From: an uncultured Lachnospiraceae bacterium
GTDB lineage: Bacteria; Bacillota; Clostridia; Lachnospirales; Lachnospiraceae
Direction of reading: 5' to 3'
Assembly: GCA_900553355.1 (NCBI GenBank)
Contig: USDK01000024.1
Coordinates: forward strand, 1 to 40,277
DNA: 40,277 nt
Of this stretch, positions 7,965-14,942 are shown one piece after another (positions within the stretch are counted from its first letter, which is position 1; the number at the start of each line of letters is the position of its first letter). Made by a program: the position numbers and the translations under genes. The notes below the pieces were generated by a model, which did not search any database, was not told the DNA's origin, and worked only from the letters and a program-made list of their open reading frames with translations.

Positions 7965-8188
7965 TTGAAAAAATAAAAAAAATTGGCACTCAGGTATTGA
8001 CAGTGCTGATAATAAGTGCTATAGTACAGATAGAACAAAAGAAGAGGGATAAAAAGAAATCCCAGAGCCGATGTTCTTACTTGCTTGCAACACTTGAGAC
8101 GACTTCAAGAGTGCTGATGGCAGCTGCGGAAGCAGTTCATAAAAATTTAAATTTGATGTGTAAACATGAAAGGAGAAATGACTTATGA
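7961..8188 (+). CDS. Doubtful 75-codon reading frame spanning the heat-shock promoter
   Basis: The ATG overlaps the MATE stop as ATGATTGA, as in coupled genes, and the frame runs to a TGA that overlaps the hsp20 start. However, its first third covers the CIRCE operator and the -35/-10 elements of the hsp20 promoter, and it has no ribosome site of its own. The C-terminal part (LMAAAEAVHKNLN, then a Cys and a basic stretch) resembles no family I know. It is probably not translated as a whole. Confidence 0.2.
   Translation: MIEKIKKIGTQVLTVLIISAIVQIEQKKRDKKKSQSRCSYLLATLETTSRVLMAAAEAVHKNLNLMCKHERRNDL
7983..8025 (+). promoter_or_regulatory. CIRCE-type operator overlapping the hsp20-dnaJ promoter
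   Basis: TTGGCACTC (7983-7991), nine bases, then CAGTGCTGA (8001-8009) match the HrcA operator TTAGCACTC-N9-GAGTGCTAA at 15 of 18 positions with the exact spacing. The promoter is interleaved: -35 TTGACA (7997-8002), 17 bases, -10 TATAGT (8020-8025). HrcA bound here would block RNA polymerase, so the unit should be induced by heat or protein stress. Confidence 0.8.
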
Positions 8189-8637
8189 TGATGCCTAGTA
8201 TTTTTGGAGAGAACTTATTTGATGACGATTGGATGGATTTCCCGTTTGACAGTGATTTCTGGGGAAAAAAGAATCCATTATATGGAAAGAATGCAAAAAA
8301 TATGATGAAGACAGATATCCGGGAGCATGATGAAGGTTATGAACTGGATGTGGATCTGCCTGGATTTAAGAAAGATGAGATCAATGTACAGCTGGATAAC
8401 GGATATCTGACGATTTCCGCTTCGAAGGGGCTTGACAAGGATCAGAAGGATGAAAAAGGCAGGTATATCCGCCAGGAGCGGTATGCAGGAGCTATGCAGA
8501 GAAGCTTTTATGTCGGCGATGCAGTAAGTCAGGAAGACATTAAGGCGAAATATGAGGATGGCATCCTGAAACTGAGTGTCCCGAAGAAGGATGCAAAAGC
8601 AGTGGAAGCAAAGAATACCATTGCCATTGAAGGATAA
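8185..8637 (+). CDS. Small heat shock protein, Hsp20/alpha-crystallin family
   Basis: The 150-residue protein has an alpha-crystallin domain over about residues 42-140: DIREHDEGYELDVDLPGF at its start, then the YLTISA strand and the GILKLSVPKK end motif (close to the family's GVL-x-I-x-x-P). Hsp20 proteins bind unfolding proteins without ATP and hold them for DnaK/DnaJ/ClpB. The first of three ATG codons is 9 bases after AGGAG. The gene follows a CIRCE-type promoter and precedes a dnaJ-like gene, so the two form a heat-shock unit. The N-terminal arm is rich in Asp, Phe and Trp, as is common. Confidence 0.93.
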   Translation: MMMPSIFGENLFDDDWMDFPFDSDFWGKKNPLYGKNAKNMMKTDIREHDEGYELDVDLPGFKKDEINVQLDNGYLTISASKGLDKDQKDEKGRYIRQERYAGAMQRSFYVGDAVSQEDIKAKYEDGILKLSVPKKDAKAVEAKNTIAIEG

Positions 8638-8647
8638 TATAAGCAGG

Positions 8648-8673
8648 GACCCGGCATTTTGCCGGGTCTTTCT
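8648..8673 (+). terminator. Hairpin terminator between hsp20 and dnaJ-like gene
   Basis: GACCCGGCA (8648-8656) pairs with TGCCGGGTC (8660-8668) around a 3-base loop, followed by TTTCT. The T-run is short, so it may be a partial terminator that lowers dnaJ expression or stabilises the hsp20 message. No clear promoter lies between it and the dnaJ-like gene. Confidence 0.65.
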
Positions 8674-8705
8674 ATGAAGGAAACAGAGTATGGGAGGTGA
8701 ACCAC

Positions 8706-9704
8706 ATGGGAACAAAACGCGATTATTATGAAATACTTGGGATTGACAGGAGCGCAGATGCGTCTGCCATCAAAAAGGCGTACCGGAAGCTTGCAAAGAA
8801 GTATCATCCGGATACGAATAAAGATAATCCGGATGCTGAGCAGAGGTTTAAAGAGGTTACAGAAGCATACTCTGTTTTGAGTGACCCGGAAAAGAAGAAA
8901 CTGTACGATCAGTTCGGACATGCGGCGTTTGACGAGTCGGGACAGGGAGCCTATGGAGGACAGGGGCCGTTTTACAGGCAGAGCGGTCCGGGAGGATCAT
9001 ATCAGGAATATCATTTTACCGGTGGAAATATGGGTGATATGGGTGATATTTTTGATGATATCTTCGGAGATATTTTCCATGGGAAAAAGAGCAGTGGATT
9101 TTCAGATGGATTTGGCGGTGGATTCACAGGCAGAAACAGGGCCAGGAAGGGTTCTGACCTGACGACAGAAGTGACGGTAGGTTTTGATGAGGCTGCATTT
9201 GGCTGTGATAAAAGGATTACTCTGCAGGATGCGTCGGGAGCAAGCCATACTCTGCAGGTTCATATTCCTGCAGGCATCGATACCGGAAAGAGTATCCGGC
9301 TTCGCGGAAAGGGAATGCCGGGAAGCGGCGGCGGAGAGCCGGGAGACCTTCTTCTGAAGGTACAGGTGGCTTCCAGGCCGGGATATGAGCGGAAAGGAAT
9401 GGATCTTTATACTACCGTCCGCATTCCATTTACAACAGCAGTGTTTGGCGGAGAGGCAATGGTTTCTACCCTCTATGGAAATGTAATCTGTAAAATTAAG
9501 GAAGGAACGCAGTCTGGTTCCAAGATACGTCTGAGAGGAAAAGGAATTGTTTCCATGAAGGATGCTTCTGTTCATGGCGACCAGTATGTGACGGTACAGA
9601 TTGATGTGCCGAAGCATCTGAACGAGGAGGCCAGAAGAAAACTGAAAGAGTTTGAACGCGCCTGTGGATATAAAAGCTCCGGAAATGGAAAACACGCTGC
9701 ATAA
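8706..9704 (+). CDS. DnaJ-like co-chaperone without zinc finger (CbpA/DjlB type)
   Basis: The 332-residue protein starts with a complete J domain (residues 5-70, HPD at 34-36) that should stimulate DnaK. A Gly/Phe-rich region with IFDDIFGDIF follows (about 78-140), then two C-terminal substrate-binding domains (IPAGIDTGKSIRLRGKGMP and IRLRGKGI). The four CxxCxGxG zinc-finger repeats of classic DnaJ are absent, making it a type II, CbpA-like protein. The frame is open to GTG 8697, but that codon lies in the GGGAGG ribosome site; ATG 8706 is the better start. It is co-expressed with hsp20 under the CIRCE promoter, presumably in addition to a true dnaJ elsewhere. Confidence 0.9.
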   Translation: MGTKRDYYEILGIDRSADASAIKKAYRKLAKKYHPDTNKDNPDAEQRFKEVTEAYSVLSDPEKKKLYDQFGHAAFDESGQGAYGGQGPFYRQSGPGGSYQEYHFTGGNMGDMGDIFDDIFGDIFHGKKSSGFSDGFGGGFTGRNRARKGSDLTTEVTVGFDEAAFGCDKRITLQDASGASHTLQVHIPAGIDTGKSIRLRGKGMPGSGGGEPGDLLLKVQVASRPGYERKGMDLYTTVRIPFTTAVFGGEAMVSTLYGNVICKIKEGTQSGSKIRLRGKGIVSMKDASVHGDQYVTVQIDVPKHLNEEARRKLKEFERACGYKSSGNGKHAA

Positions 9705-9746
9705 CAAAGAAAAGACAGACAAAAAAAGAATGTGTTAAGATAGATT

Positions 9747-9780
9747 GGATGCTGAATCTTCGGAAACAGCATCCTTTTTT
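9747..9780 (+). terminator. Terminator after dnaJ-like gene
   Basis: GGATGCTG (9747-9754) pairs with CAGCATCC (9767-9774), followed by six T. Confidence 0.85.
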
Positions 9781-9789
9781 GTGTAAAAT

Positions 9790-9818
9790 TTGTATTTTAA
9801 ATCCAGATGTAATAGGAT
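9790..9818 (+). promoter_or_regulatory. Candidate promoter of the nfo gene run
   Basis: TTGTAT (9790-9795), 17 bases, TAGGAT (9813-9818). The -10 is imperfect. It would give a leader of about 18 bases before the nfo start. Confidence 0.4.
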
Positions 9819-9842
9819 ACAATGGATTCAGGAGGAAAAAAG

Positions 9843-10670
9843 ATGTTAACGATAGGAGCACACATGTCGATCGCCAGGGGAATTGCAAAAGCGGCTGAGA
9901 ATGTGATCGGGATGAAGGCAGATACTATGCAGATCTTCAGTCGGAATCCCCGGGGATCTAATTATAAAGACTACAGTGAAAAAGAGATAGAAAAGTTTCA
10001 GGAGCTTCGTACCAGTCACGGATTTGGTCCGCTTCTGGCACATGCCCCCTATACCATGAACCTTGCAAGCCCAAAACAAGAAGTCTATGAATTTGCATGT
10101 ACGGTGATCCGGGAGGATACGGCCCGGATGGACGCGCTTGGGATTGAGAATCTGGTTTTTCATCCGGGCAGTCATACCGGCGCCGGAAGAGAAGCAGGAA
10201 TCCGAAATATTATCGCAGGACTTGACCAGGCAATTACTGGAAAAGAGAAGATCCATGTTTTACTGGAAACCATGACCGGAAAAGGGACGGAAATCGGCAG
10301 CCGGTTTGAGGACCTTAAGGAGATCAGAGAGAATGCAGCCCATCCGGAACGGATCGGAATCTGCCTGGACACCTGTCATATCTTTGCGGCTGGTTATGAC
10401 GTGATTCATGACCTTGACGGAGTACTGAAGGAATTTGACCGGGTTCTTGGCCTTGAAAACCTGCGGGCAGTTCATCTGAATGACAGTTCAATGCCTTTTG
10501 GTTCGCATAAAGACAGGCATGCCGTCCTGGGCGGCGGTGAAATCGGCATGGAAACGCTGCTTGAAGTGGTCCGGCATCCGGCGCTGAAGGAGCTGCCGTT
10601 TTATCTGGAAACGCCGCTGGACGATGAGGGCCATGCGCAGGAGATTGCGAGACTTCGAGAACAGCTTTGA
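9843..10670 (+). CDS. nfo: Endonuclease IV (AP endonuclease)
   Basis: The 275-residue protein cuts DNA 5' of abasic sites in base-excision repair, using three metal ions in a TIM barrel. The family's metal-ligand motifs are present in order: LLAHAPY, LVFHPGSH, LLETMTG, CLDTCHIFAAGYD, AVHLNDS, GSHKDRHAVLGGGEIG and FYLETPLDDEGH. Length is normal. The frame is open to an ATG at 9822, but ATG 9843 has AGGAGG just upstream and begins with the conserved MLTIGAHMS. It is first in a closely spaced five-gene run with trmO, an acetyltransferase, a BMP-like protein and a phosphoesterase, with gaps of 6-17 bases. Confidence 0.95.
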   Translation: MLTIGAHMSIARGIAKAAENVIGMKADTMQIFSRNPRGSNYKDYSEKEIEKFQELRTSHGFGPLLAHAPYTMNLASPKQEVYEFACTVIREDTARMDALGIENLVFHPGSHTGAGREAGIRNIIAGLDQAITGKEKIHVLLETMTGKGTEIGSRFEDLKEIRENAAHPERIGICLDTCHIFAAGYDVIHDLDGVLKEFDRVLGLENLRAVHLNDSSMPFGSHKDRHAVLGGGEIGMETLLEVVRHPALKELPFYLETPLDDEGHAQEIARLREQL

Positions 10671-10687
10671 AGACAGGAGAAAGGAAG

Positions 10688-11383
10688 ATGGATATACAGA
10701 ACTTAGAGCTGACGGCTGTGGCCAGGATACATACCGGATTTCCGTCTAAGTTTGGGATACCAAGACAGAGTGGCCTGGTAGATACAGAAGGGAAAATCAT
10801 ATTTGAGCCGTCCTTCAGGAATCCGGATATGCTGCGGGGAATCGAAGAATATTCTCATCTGTGGATCCTGTGGGGATTTTCAGAATCCATGGGAAAAGAA
10901 TGGCACCCAACGGTGAGGCCGCCCAGACTTGGCGGCAACCAGAGAATGGGAGTTTTCGCCACTCGGTCTCCGTTCCGGCCAAATCCCGTCGGGCTGTCCT
11001 GCGTGAAACTGGAAAAGGCAGACCTGGATAATTCCGGAGGTCCGGTGCTGTGGGTGACCGGGGCCGATATGATGGATGGAACGCCGATATATGATATCAA
11101 ACCTTATCTTTCTTATGCGGACAGTATTCCGGAGGCATCCGGCGGATTTTCTGATCGTGTAAGGGAATATGCGCTGGCAGTGGACTTCCCGGAGCGCTGG
11201 ATGAAGGTGGTGCCGGAGGCAGAAAGGAAGCGGCTGATCCAGATCCTTTCACAGGATCCGAGGCCGTCTTACCAGAATGATCCGGGACGGGTCTATGGAA
11301 TGGAATATGCCGGGATGGAGATAAAGTTCCGGGTAGGGAACGGAAGATTGACCGTGTGTGAAGTAACCTGTATAAAAAAATAA
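10688..11383 (+). CDS. trmO: tRNA (t6A37) N6-methyltransferase, TrmO/TsaA family
   Basis: The 231-residue protein belongs to the beta-barrel TrmO (formerly TsaA/VirR) family, which uses S-adenosylmethionine to methylate N6-threonylcarbamoyladenosine at position 37 of certain tRNAs. Motifs visible are GIPRQSGLV, IEEYSHLWILWGF, RPPRLGG, then MGVFATRSPFRPNPVGLS and the C-terminal DPRPSYQND with VYGMEYAG. The open frame reaches a TTG at 10667 that overlaps the nfo stop; ATG 10688, behind AGGAGAAAGG, fits the family start better. It lies 17 bases after nfo. Confidence 0.92.
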   Translation: MDIQNLELTAVARIHTGFPSKFGIPRQSGLVDTEGKIIFEPSFRNPDMLRGIEEYSHLWILWGFSESMGKEWHPTVRPPRLGGNQRMGVFATRSPFRPNPVGLSCVKLEKADLDNSGGPVLWVTGADMMDGTPIYDIKPYLSYADSIPEASGGFSDRVREYALAVDFPERWMKVVPEAERKRLIQILSQDPRPSYQNDPGRVYGMEYAGMEIKFRVGNGRLTVCEVTCIKK

Positions 11384-11400
11384 CGCGGGAGGAAAACGAT

Positions 11401-11913
11401 ATGGAATTTAAAGTGGCATCGATGGAATATATTGAACGGATGTGTGAGATCACAGAACAGGCAAAGCGCCAGCTTCGGGAGCTGGGGCTTGACCAGTGGC
11501 AGAAAGGCTATCCTTCGAGAGAGGTATGGCTTCAGGATATCCAGGATGGATGTACATATCTGGCGATAGAAGACGGTGAAGTCCAGGGGATTTTTGCATT
11601 CCAGACCACTCCGGATCCCTCTTATCAGGAGATTGACGGCGCCTGGCTTACAGACGGGACTTATGCATCCATGCACCGGGTCTGCGTGGCAGACGGGTGT
11701 AAAGGAAAAGGGGTGGCCGGACAGATGTTTGAAAAAGGTTTTTCACTGGCAGGGGAGCTGGGATTTCCGGCGGTGAGGATTGACACCCATCCAGGGAATC
11801 TTCCGATGCAGAAAGCGCTTGGCAAGGCCGGATTCCGGCCCTGCGGACAGATTCGTCTGTCGGGAGGCTGTGAGGACGGAGATCTGAGGATTGCATTCGA
11901 AAAAATATTGTAA
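11401..11913 (+). CDS. GNAT family N-acetyltransferase
   Basis: The 170-residue protein has the GNAT fold pattern: an acceptor-side N-terminus with GLDQWQKGYPSRE, a central strand, and the acetyl-CoA pyrophosphate loop RVCVADGCKGKGVAGQM (the family's R/Q-x-x-G-x-G/A motif) at about residues 98-115. It ends with RIDTHPGNLPMQKALGKAGF, typical of RimI-like enzymes. Substrate unknown; it could acetylate a small amine or a protein N-terminus. GGGAGG lies 8 bases before the ATG and the gene begins 17 bases after trmO. Confidence 0.88.
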   Translation: MEFKVASMEYIERMCEITEQAKRQLRELGLDQWQKGYPSREVWLQDIQDGCTYLAIEDGEVQGIFAFQTTPDPSYQEIDGAWLTDGTYASMHRVCVADGCKGKGVAGQMFEKGFSLAGELGFPAVRIDTHPGNLPMQKALGKAGFRPCGQIRLSGGCEDGDLRIAFEKIL

Positions 11914-11927
11914 AGGAGAAGAAAAGT

Positions 11928-13838
11928 ATGGCATTGACGGATTATGAAAAGGCGTATAAGCTTGGGAAAAAAGATTATCAGTACAGGGCTCTTCATGGAC
12001 TGAGGCCTACGTTGGAGGTGCTGGACGATATCCTTCCGCCCAGAGGATCTTATTCAGAGGTTCCGCTAGGCCTGGTGCAGATTCCGCTGGATCAGGTTGT
12101 GGGGACAAAGACAAATGGCAGGAGCAATGCATTTTCAGGTAATTTCATGCCGATTCTGAAGGCGGATTCGGAGTTTGCGTCAAAATGGATCAGTTTGAGC
12201 AGAAGTCATGTAAACGAGGGGATCCACACGCCGATCAAAGCATACGAATACATGAATAAATTTTATGTAGAGGAAGGCAACAAGCGGGTTAGTGTCATGA
12301 AATATTACGGAGTAGTATCGGCCCCGGGCATGGTGACACGGATTGTTCCACGAAGGACAGAGGAAAAAGAGAATAAGATTTATTACGAATATATGGATTT
12401 CTATGAATTATCCAAGGTGAATTTTATCTGGTTCTCCAAGCTTGGGAGCTTTGCGAAGCTGCAGGAGGCAGTTGGAAAGGGTCCGGATGAACACTGGAGC
12501 CATGATGACCGTCTGGATTTCAGCTCCATATACAGCCGGTTTGCGGCAGAATATAAAGCGGCCGGAGACCCGATCCCTTCTATCACGACAGGAGATGCCT
12601 TCCTGGCCTTTATTACGTTGTATGGCTATGATGAGGTGCGTGAAAAAACAACCAATGAACTTAAAGAATTGATTGCCAAGAGCTGGGAAGAGTTTAAGAT
12701 GCTGGCGGAAAATGAGGAAGTGGATCTGAAAATGGATCCGAATACCGAGAAGAAGCCGCTGCTCAGCAGGATTCTGCAGCCGAGCTCCCCAAGGCTGAAG
12801 GTAGCATTTATCTACGAAAAGACAGTGACTTCTTCGGCATGGACCTATGCACACGAACTGGGAAGGCTTCATTTGGAGCAGACGTTCCCGGAAGAAGTCG
12901 TCACCTGTTATTATGATAATGTAACACAGGATAATATTGACGAGATCCTGGAGACTGCAATCAAAGATGGATGTGATATTATCTTTACCACGACTCCCGT
13001 CATGGTGCAGGCAAGTGTAAAGGCGGCAATCGCCCATCCGAAGATCCGGATCTTAAACTGTTCTGTCAATACGCTGCACCGGTATATCCGGACCTACTAT
13101 GCACGGATGCATGAGGCAAAGTTTCTGATGGGGGCCATAGCAGGAGCCATGGCGGAAAATAACCGCCTGTCCTATATCGCAGACTATCCGATTTATGGCA
13201 CGATTGCCAATATCAATGCCTTTGCTCTTGGCGCACAGATGACGAATCCCCATGCGGAAGTGTATCTGGAATGGACCTCTGTAAAGGATATTGATGTGAT
13301 GGAAAATGTAAAACGGACCAACTCTAGCTGTATCTCCGGAAAAGATATGGTGATCCCGGAGGAGGGTTCCCGGTTCTTTGGAATCTACCATCTGGAGGAA
13401 GGCAGACCTCATAATCTGGCTATGCCGGTCTGGCACTGGGGAAAGTTCTATGAGCAGCTGATCCGGACGATCATGAATGGAACATGGAGCTATGATGATG
13501 ACCCCGTTACCAAAAAGGCAATCAATTACTGGTGGGGGATGTCCGCAGGTGTCGTGGATGTCATCTGTTCACAGAATCTGCCGCTTGGAATGAAACGGCT
13601 GGTACAGGTGCTGAAGGGGGCCATCTGTTCTGGTAAATTCAATCCGTTCTTTGGTGTTCTGTATTCCCAGAACGGAATTATCCAGTCTGACCCTCAGAAA
13701 GAACTGACTCCGGAAGAGATTGTGACCATGGACTGGCTGGCGGACAATGTGATCGGGGAGATTCCCGAAGAGGATAAGCTGGTGGAGCAGTCGAAGGCTG
13801 TCGTACAGCAGCAGGGAGTAGAAAAGAAGAAAGGTTAA
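11928..13838 (+). CDS. Cytosolic BMP-family ligand-binding protein with ParB/Srx-like N-terminus
   Basis: The 636-residue protein has two parts. Residues about 45-130 look like a ParB/sulfiredoxin-type domain: IPLDQVVGTK, then HTPIKAYEYMNKFYVEEGNKRV, broken here as HTPIKAYEYM and FYVEEGNKRVSVMKYYG, where EGNKR (116-120) sits where ParB has its GxRR-type box. Residues about 290-600 resemble BMP/PnrA (Med) nucleoside-binding lipoproteins, with LKVAFIYE, IIFTTTPVM, FLMGAIAGAM and IADYPIYGTIANINAFALGAQ. Unlike those lipoproteins there is no signal peptide or lipobox, so it should act inside the cell, perhaps as a nucleoside or small-molecule sensor. It is 14 bases after the GNAT gene and 6 before the phosphoesterase. 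Confidence 0.75.
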   Translation: MALTDYEKAYKLGKKDYQYRALHGLRPTLEVLDDILPPRGSYSEVPLGLVQIPLDQVVGTKTNGRSNAFSGNFMPILKADSEFASKWISLSRSHVNEGIHTPIKAYEYMNKFYVEEGNKRVSVMKYYGVVSAPGMVTRIVPRRTEEKENKIYYEYMDFYELSKVNFIWFSKLGSFAKLQEAVGKGPDEHWSHDDRLDFSSIYSRFAAEYKAAGDPIPSITTGDAFLAFITLYGYDEVREKTTNELKELIAKSWEEFKMLAENEEVDLKMDPNTEKKPLLSRILQPSSPRLKVAFIYEKTVTSSAWTYAHELGRLHLEQTFPEEVVTCYYDNVTQDNIDEILETAIKDGCDIIFTTTPVMVQASVKAAIAHPKIRILNCSVNTLHRYIRTYYARMHEAKFLMGAIAGAMAENNRLSYIADYPIYGTIANINAFALGAQMTNPHAEVYLEWTSVKDIDVMENVKRTNSSCISGKDMVIPEEGSRFFGIYHLEEGRPHNLAMPVWHWGKFYEQLIRTIMNGTWSYDDDPVTKKAINYWWGMSAGVVDVICSQNLPLGMKRLVQVLKGAICSGKFNPFFGVLYSQNGIIQSDPQKELTPEEIVTMDWLADNVIGEIPEEDKLVEQSKAVVQQQGVEKKKG

Positions 13839-13844
13839 TGAGAA

Positions 13845-14465
13845 ATGAGAATACTTGCGATCGCAGATGAGGAATCGCCTTATCTGTGGGATTACTTTGA
13901 GAAAAGCAAGCTGGAAGGGATCGATCTGATCATTTCCTGCGGTGATCTCGCCCCGGAGTACCTGTCGTTTCTTGCTACATTTACCTCTGCGCCGGTATTA
14001 TATGTCCACGGGAATCATGACACTAAATATGAAGAACATCCTCCGGGCGGCTGTATCTGTATCGAGGATCAGATTTATGTCTATCAGGGAATCCGTATCC
14101 TGGGGCTGGGAGGTTCGATGCGTTACCGCCCAGGAAGTTATCAGTATACGGAGAGCCAGATGCGCGGGCGGGTCCGCAGGCTGTGGTTCCAGCTGCTGCG
14201 TCACGGCGGATTTGATATTCTGGTGACTCATGCGCCGGCTTATCAATTGAACGATGGACGGGATCTGCCCCATCAGGGATTTCAGACCTTTATCAATCTG
14301 ATCGAAAAGTACCGGCCGAGATTTTTCCTGCACGGACATGTCCATAAATCCTACGGAAGGCAGCACAAGAGATATGATAAATATCTGGATACACATGTGA
14401 TCAATGCATTTGAACGCTGTGTGTTTGATTATGAAGATGAAAATTTAAAAGAGCATTTATATTAA
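13845..14465 (+). CDS. Calcineurin-like metallophosphoesterase with altered first motif
   Basis: The 206-residue protein has most of the two-metal phosphoesterase motifs: CGDLAPEY (D34), HGNHD (55-59), VTHAP (H129) and LHGHVH (163-167). The first motif, usually D-x-H, reads ADEES (D8-E9-E10), so one metal-binding histidine is replaced by glutamate. This may change metal preference or activity; it may also be usual in this clostridial subfamily. Substrate unknown. It starts 6 bases after the BMP-like gene, with which it likely shares a message and possibly a pathway, and is followed by a strong terminator. Confidence 0.85.
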   Translation: MRILAIADEESPYLWDYFEKSKLEGIDLIISCGDLAPEYLSFLATFTSAPVLYVHGNHDTKYEEHPPGGCICIEDQIYVYQGIRILGLGGSMRYRPGSYQYTESQMRGRVRRLWFQLLRHGGFDILVTHAPAYQLNDGRDLPHQGFQTFINLIEKYRPRFFLHGHVHKSYGRQHKRYDKYLDTHVINAFERCVFDYEDENLKEHLY

Positions 14466-14467
14466 GG

Positions 14468-14497
14468 GGCTGCCGCGTTTTTTGCGGCAGCTTTTTC
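14468..14497 (+). terminator. Terminator after metallophosphoesterase gene
   Basis: GCTGCCGC (14469-14476) pairs with GCGGCAGC (14484-14491) around a T-rich loop, then five T. It closes the nfo gene run. Confidence 0.85.
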
Positions 14498-14515
14498 AAT
14501 CCCGTAAATTTGCAC

Positions 14516-14544
14516 TTGAAATATACCCCGTGAGGGTACATAAT
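14516..14544 (+). promoter_or_regulatory. csoR promoter with CsoR-type operator in the spacer
   Basis: -35 TTGAAA (14516-14521), 17-base spacer, -10 CATAAT (14539-14544). The spacer is almost filled by TACCC-CGTGA-GGGTA (14524-14538), an inverted repeat of the CsoR/copper operator type. A near-copy is in the same position at the copA promoter (24774-24802). This predicts copper-relieved autorepression. Confidence 0.75.
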
Positions 14545-14566
14545 AGCAGGGTAAGGAGGGCCCAAC

Positions 14567-14878
14567 ATGGAAGAAAATCATGAATGCAAGATGTGTACAC
14601 ATAAAACAAAAGAACGTTCCGAAAAGGAATTCAAGGATCTGATCCACCGGCTGAACCGGATTGAAGGCCAGGTCCGTGGAATCAAGAGGATGGTGGAAGA
14701 TGACGTGTATTGCACGGATATCCTGGTCCAGGTATCAGCGGTAAATTCCGCGTTGAACAGCTTTAATAAAGTGCTGTTGGCCAATCACATCCGGACCTGT
14801 GTGGCCGATGATATCCGTGCCGGACATGAAGAGGCGATTGATGAGCTGGTAGCTGTTCTTCAAAAATTGATGAAATAA
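14567..14878 (+). CDS. csoR: Copper-sensing transcriptional repressor, CsoR/DUF156 family
   Basis: The 103-residue all-helical protein has the Cu(I) site of true CsoR: C49 (DVYCTD), H74 and C78 (NHIRTC), preceded by the family DNA-contact region RLNRIEGQVRGI. Cu(I) binding would release it from DNA. Extra N-terminal Cys and His (C7, C10, H12) may also bind metal. A CsoR-type inverted repeat lies within its own promoter, and two similar repeats lie at the copA promoter, so copA is the probable target. RcnR/FrmR-type relatives bind nickel or formaldehyde, but the C-H-C set argues for copper. Confidence 0.92.
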   Translation: MEENHECKMCTHKTKERSEKEFKDLIHRLNRIEGQVRGIKRMVEDDVYCTDILVQVSAVNSALNSFNKVLLANHIRTCVADDIRAGHEEAIDELVAVLQKLMK

Positions 14879-14909
14879 GAGAAAAGTCAATCACAAGGAG
14901 GAAAAGATA

Positions 14910-14942
14910 ATGGAAAAAACGTTGTGGAGATCCGGGAAATGA
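14910..14942 (+). CDS. Candidate 10-residue upstream peptide coupled to dus
   Basis: ATG 14910 has AAGGAGG (14895-14901) at ideal distance and encodes MEKTLWRSGK before a TGA. That stop overlaps the ATG of the dihydrouridine synthase as ATGA (14939-14942). It may be a short coupling or sensing frame, or a chance frame using the only strong ribosome site in front of dus. Confidence 0.35.
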   Translation: MEKTLWRSGK

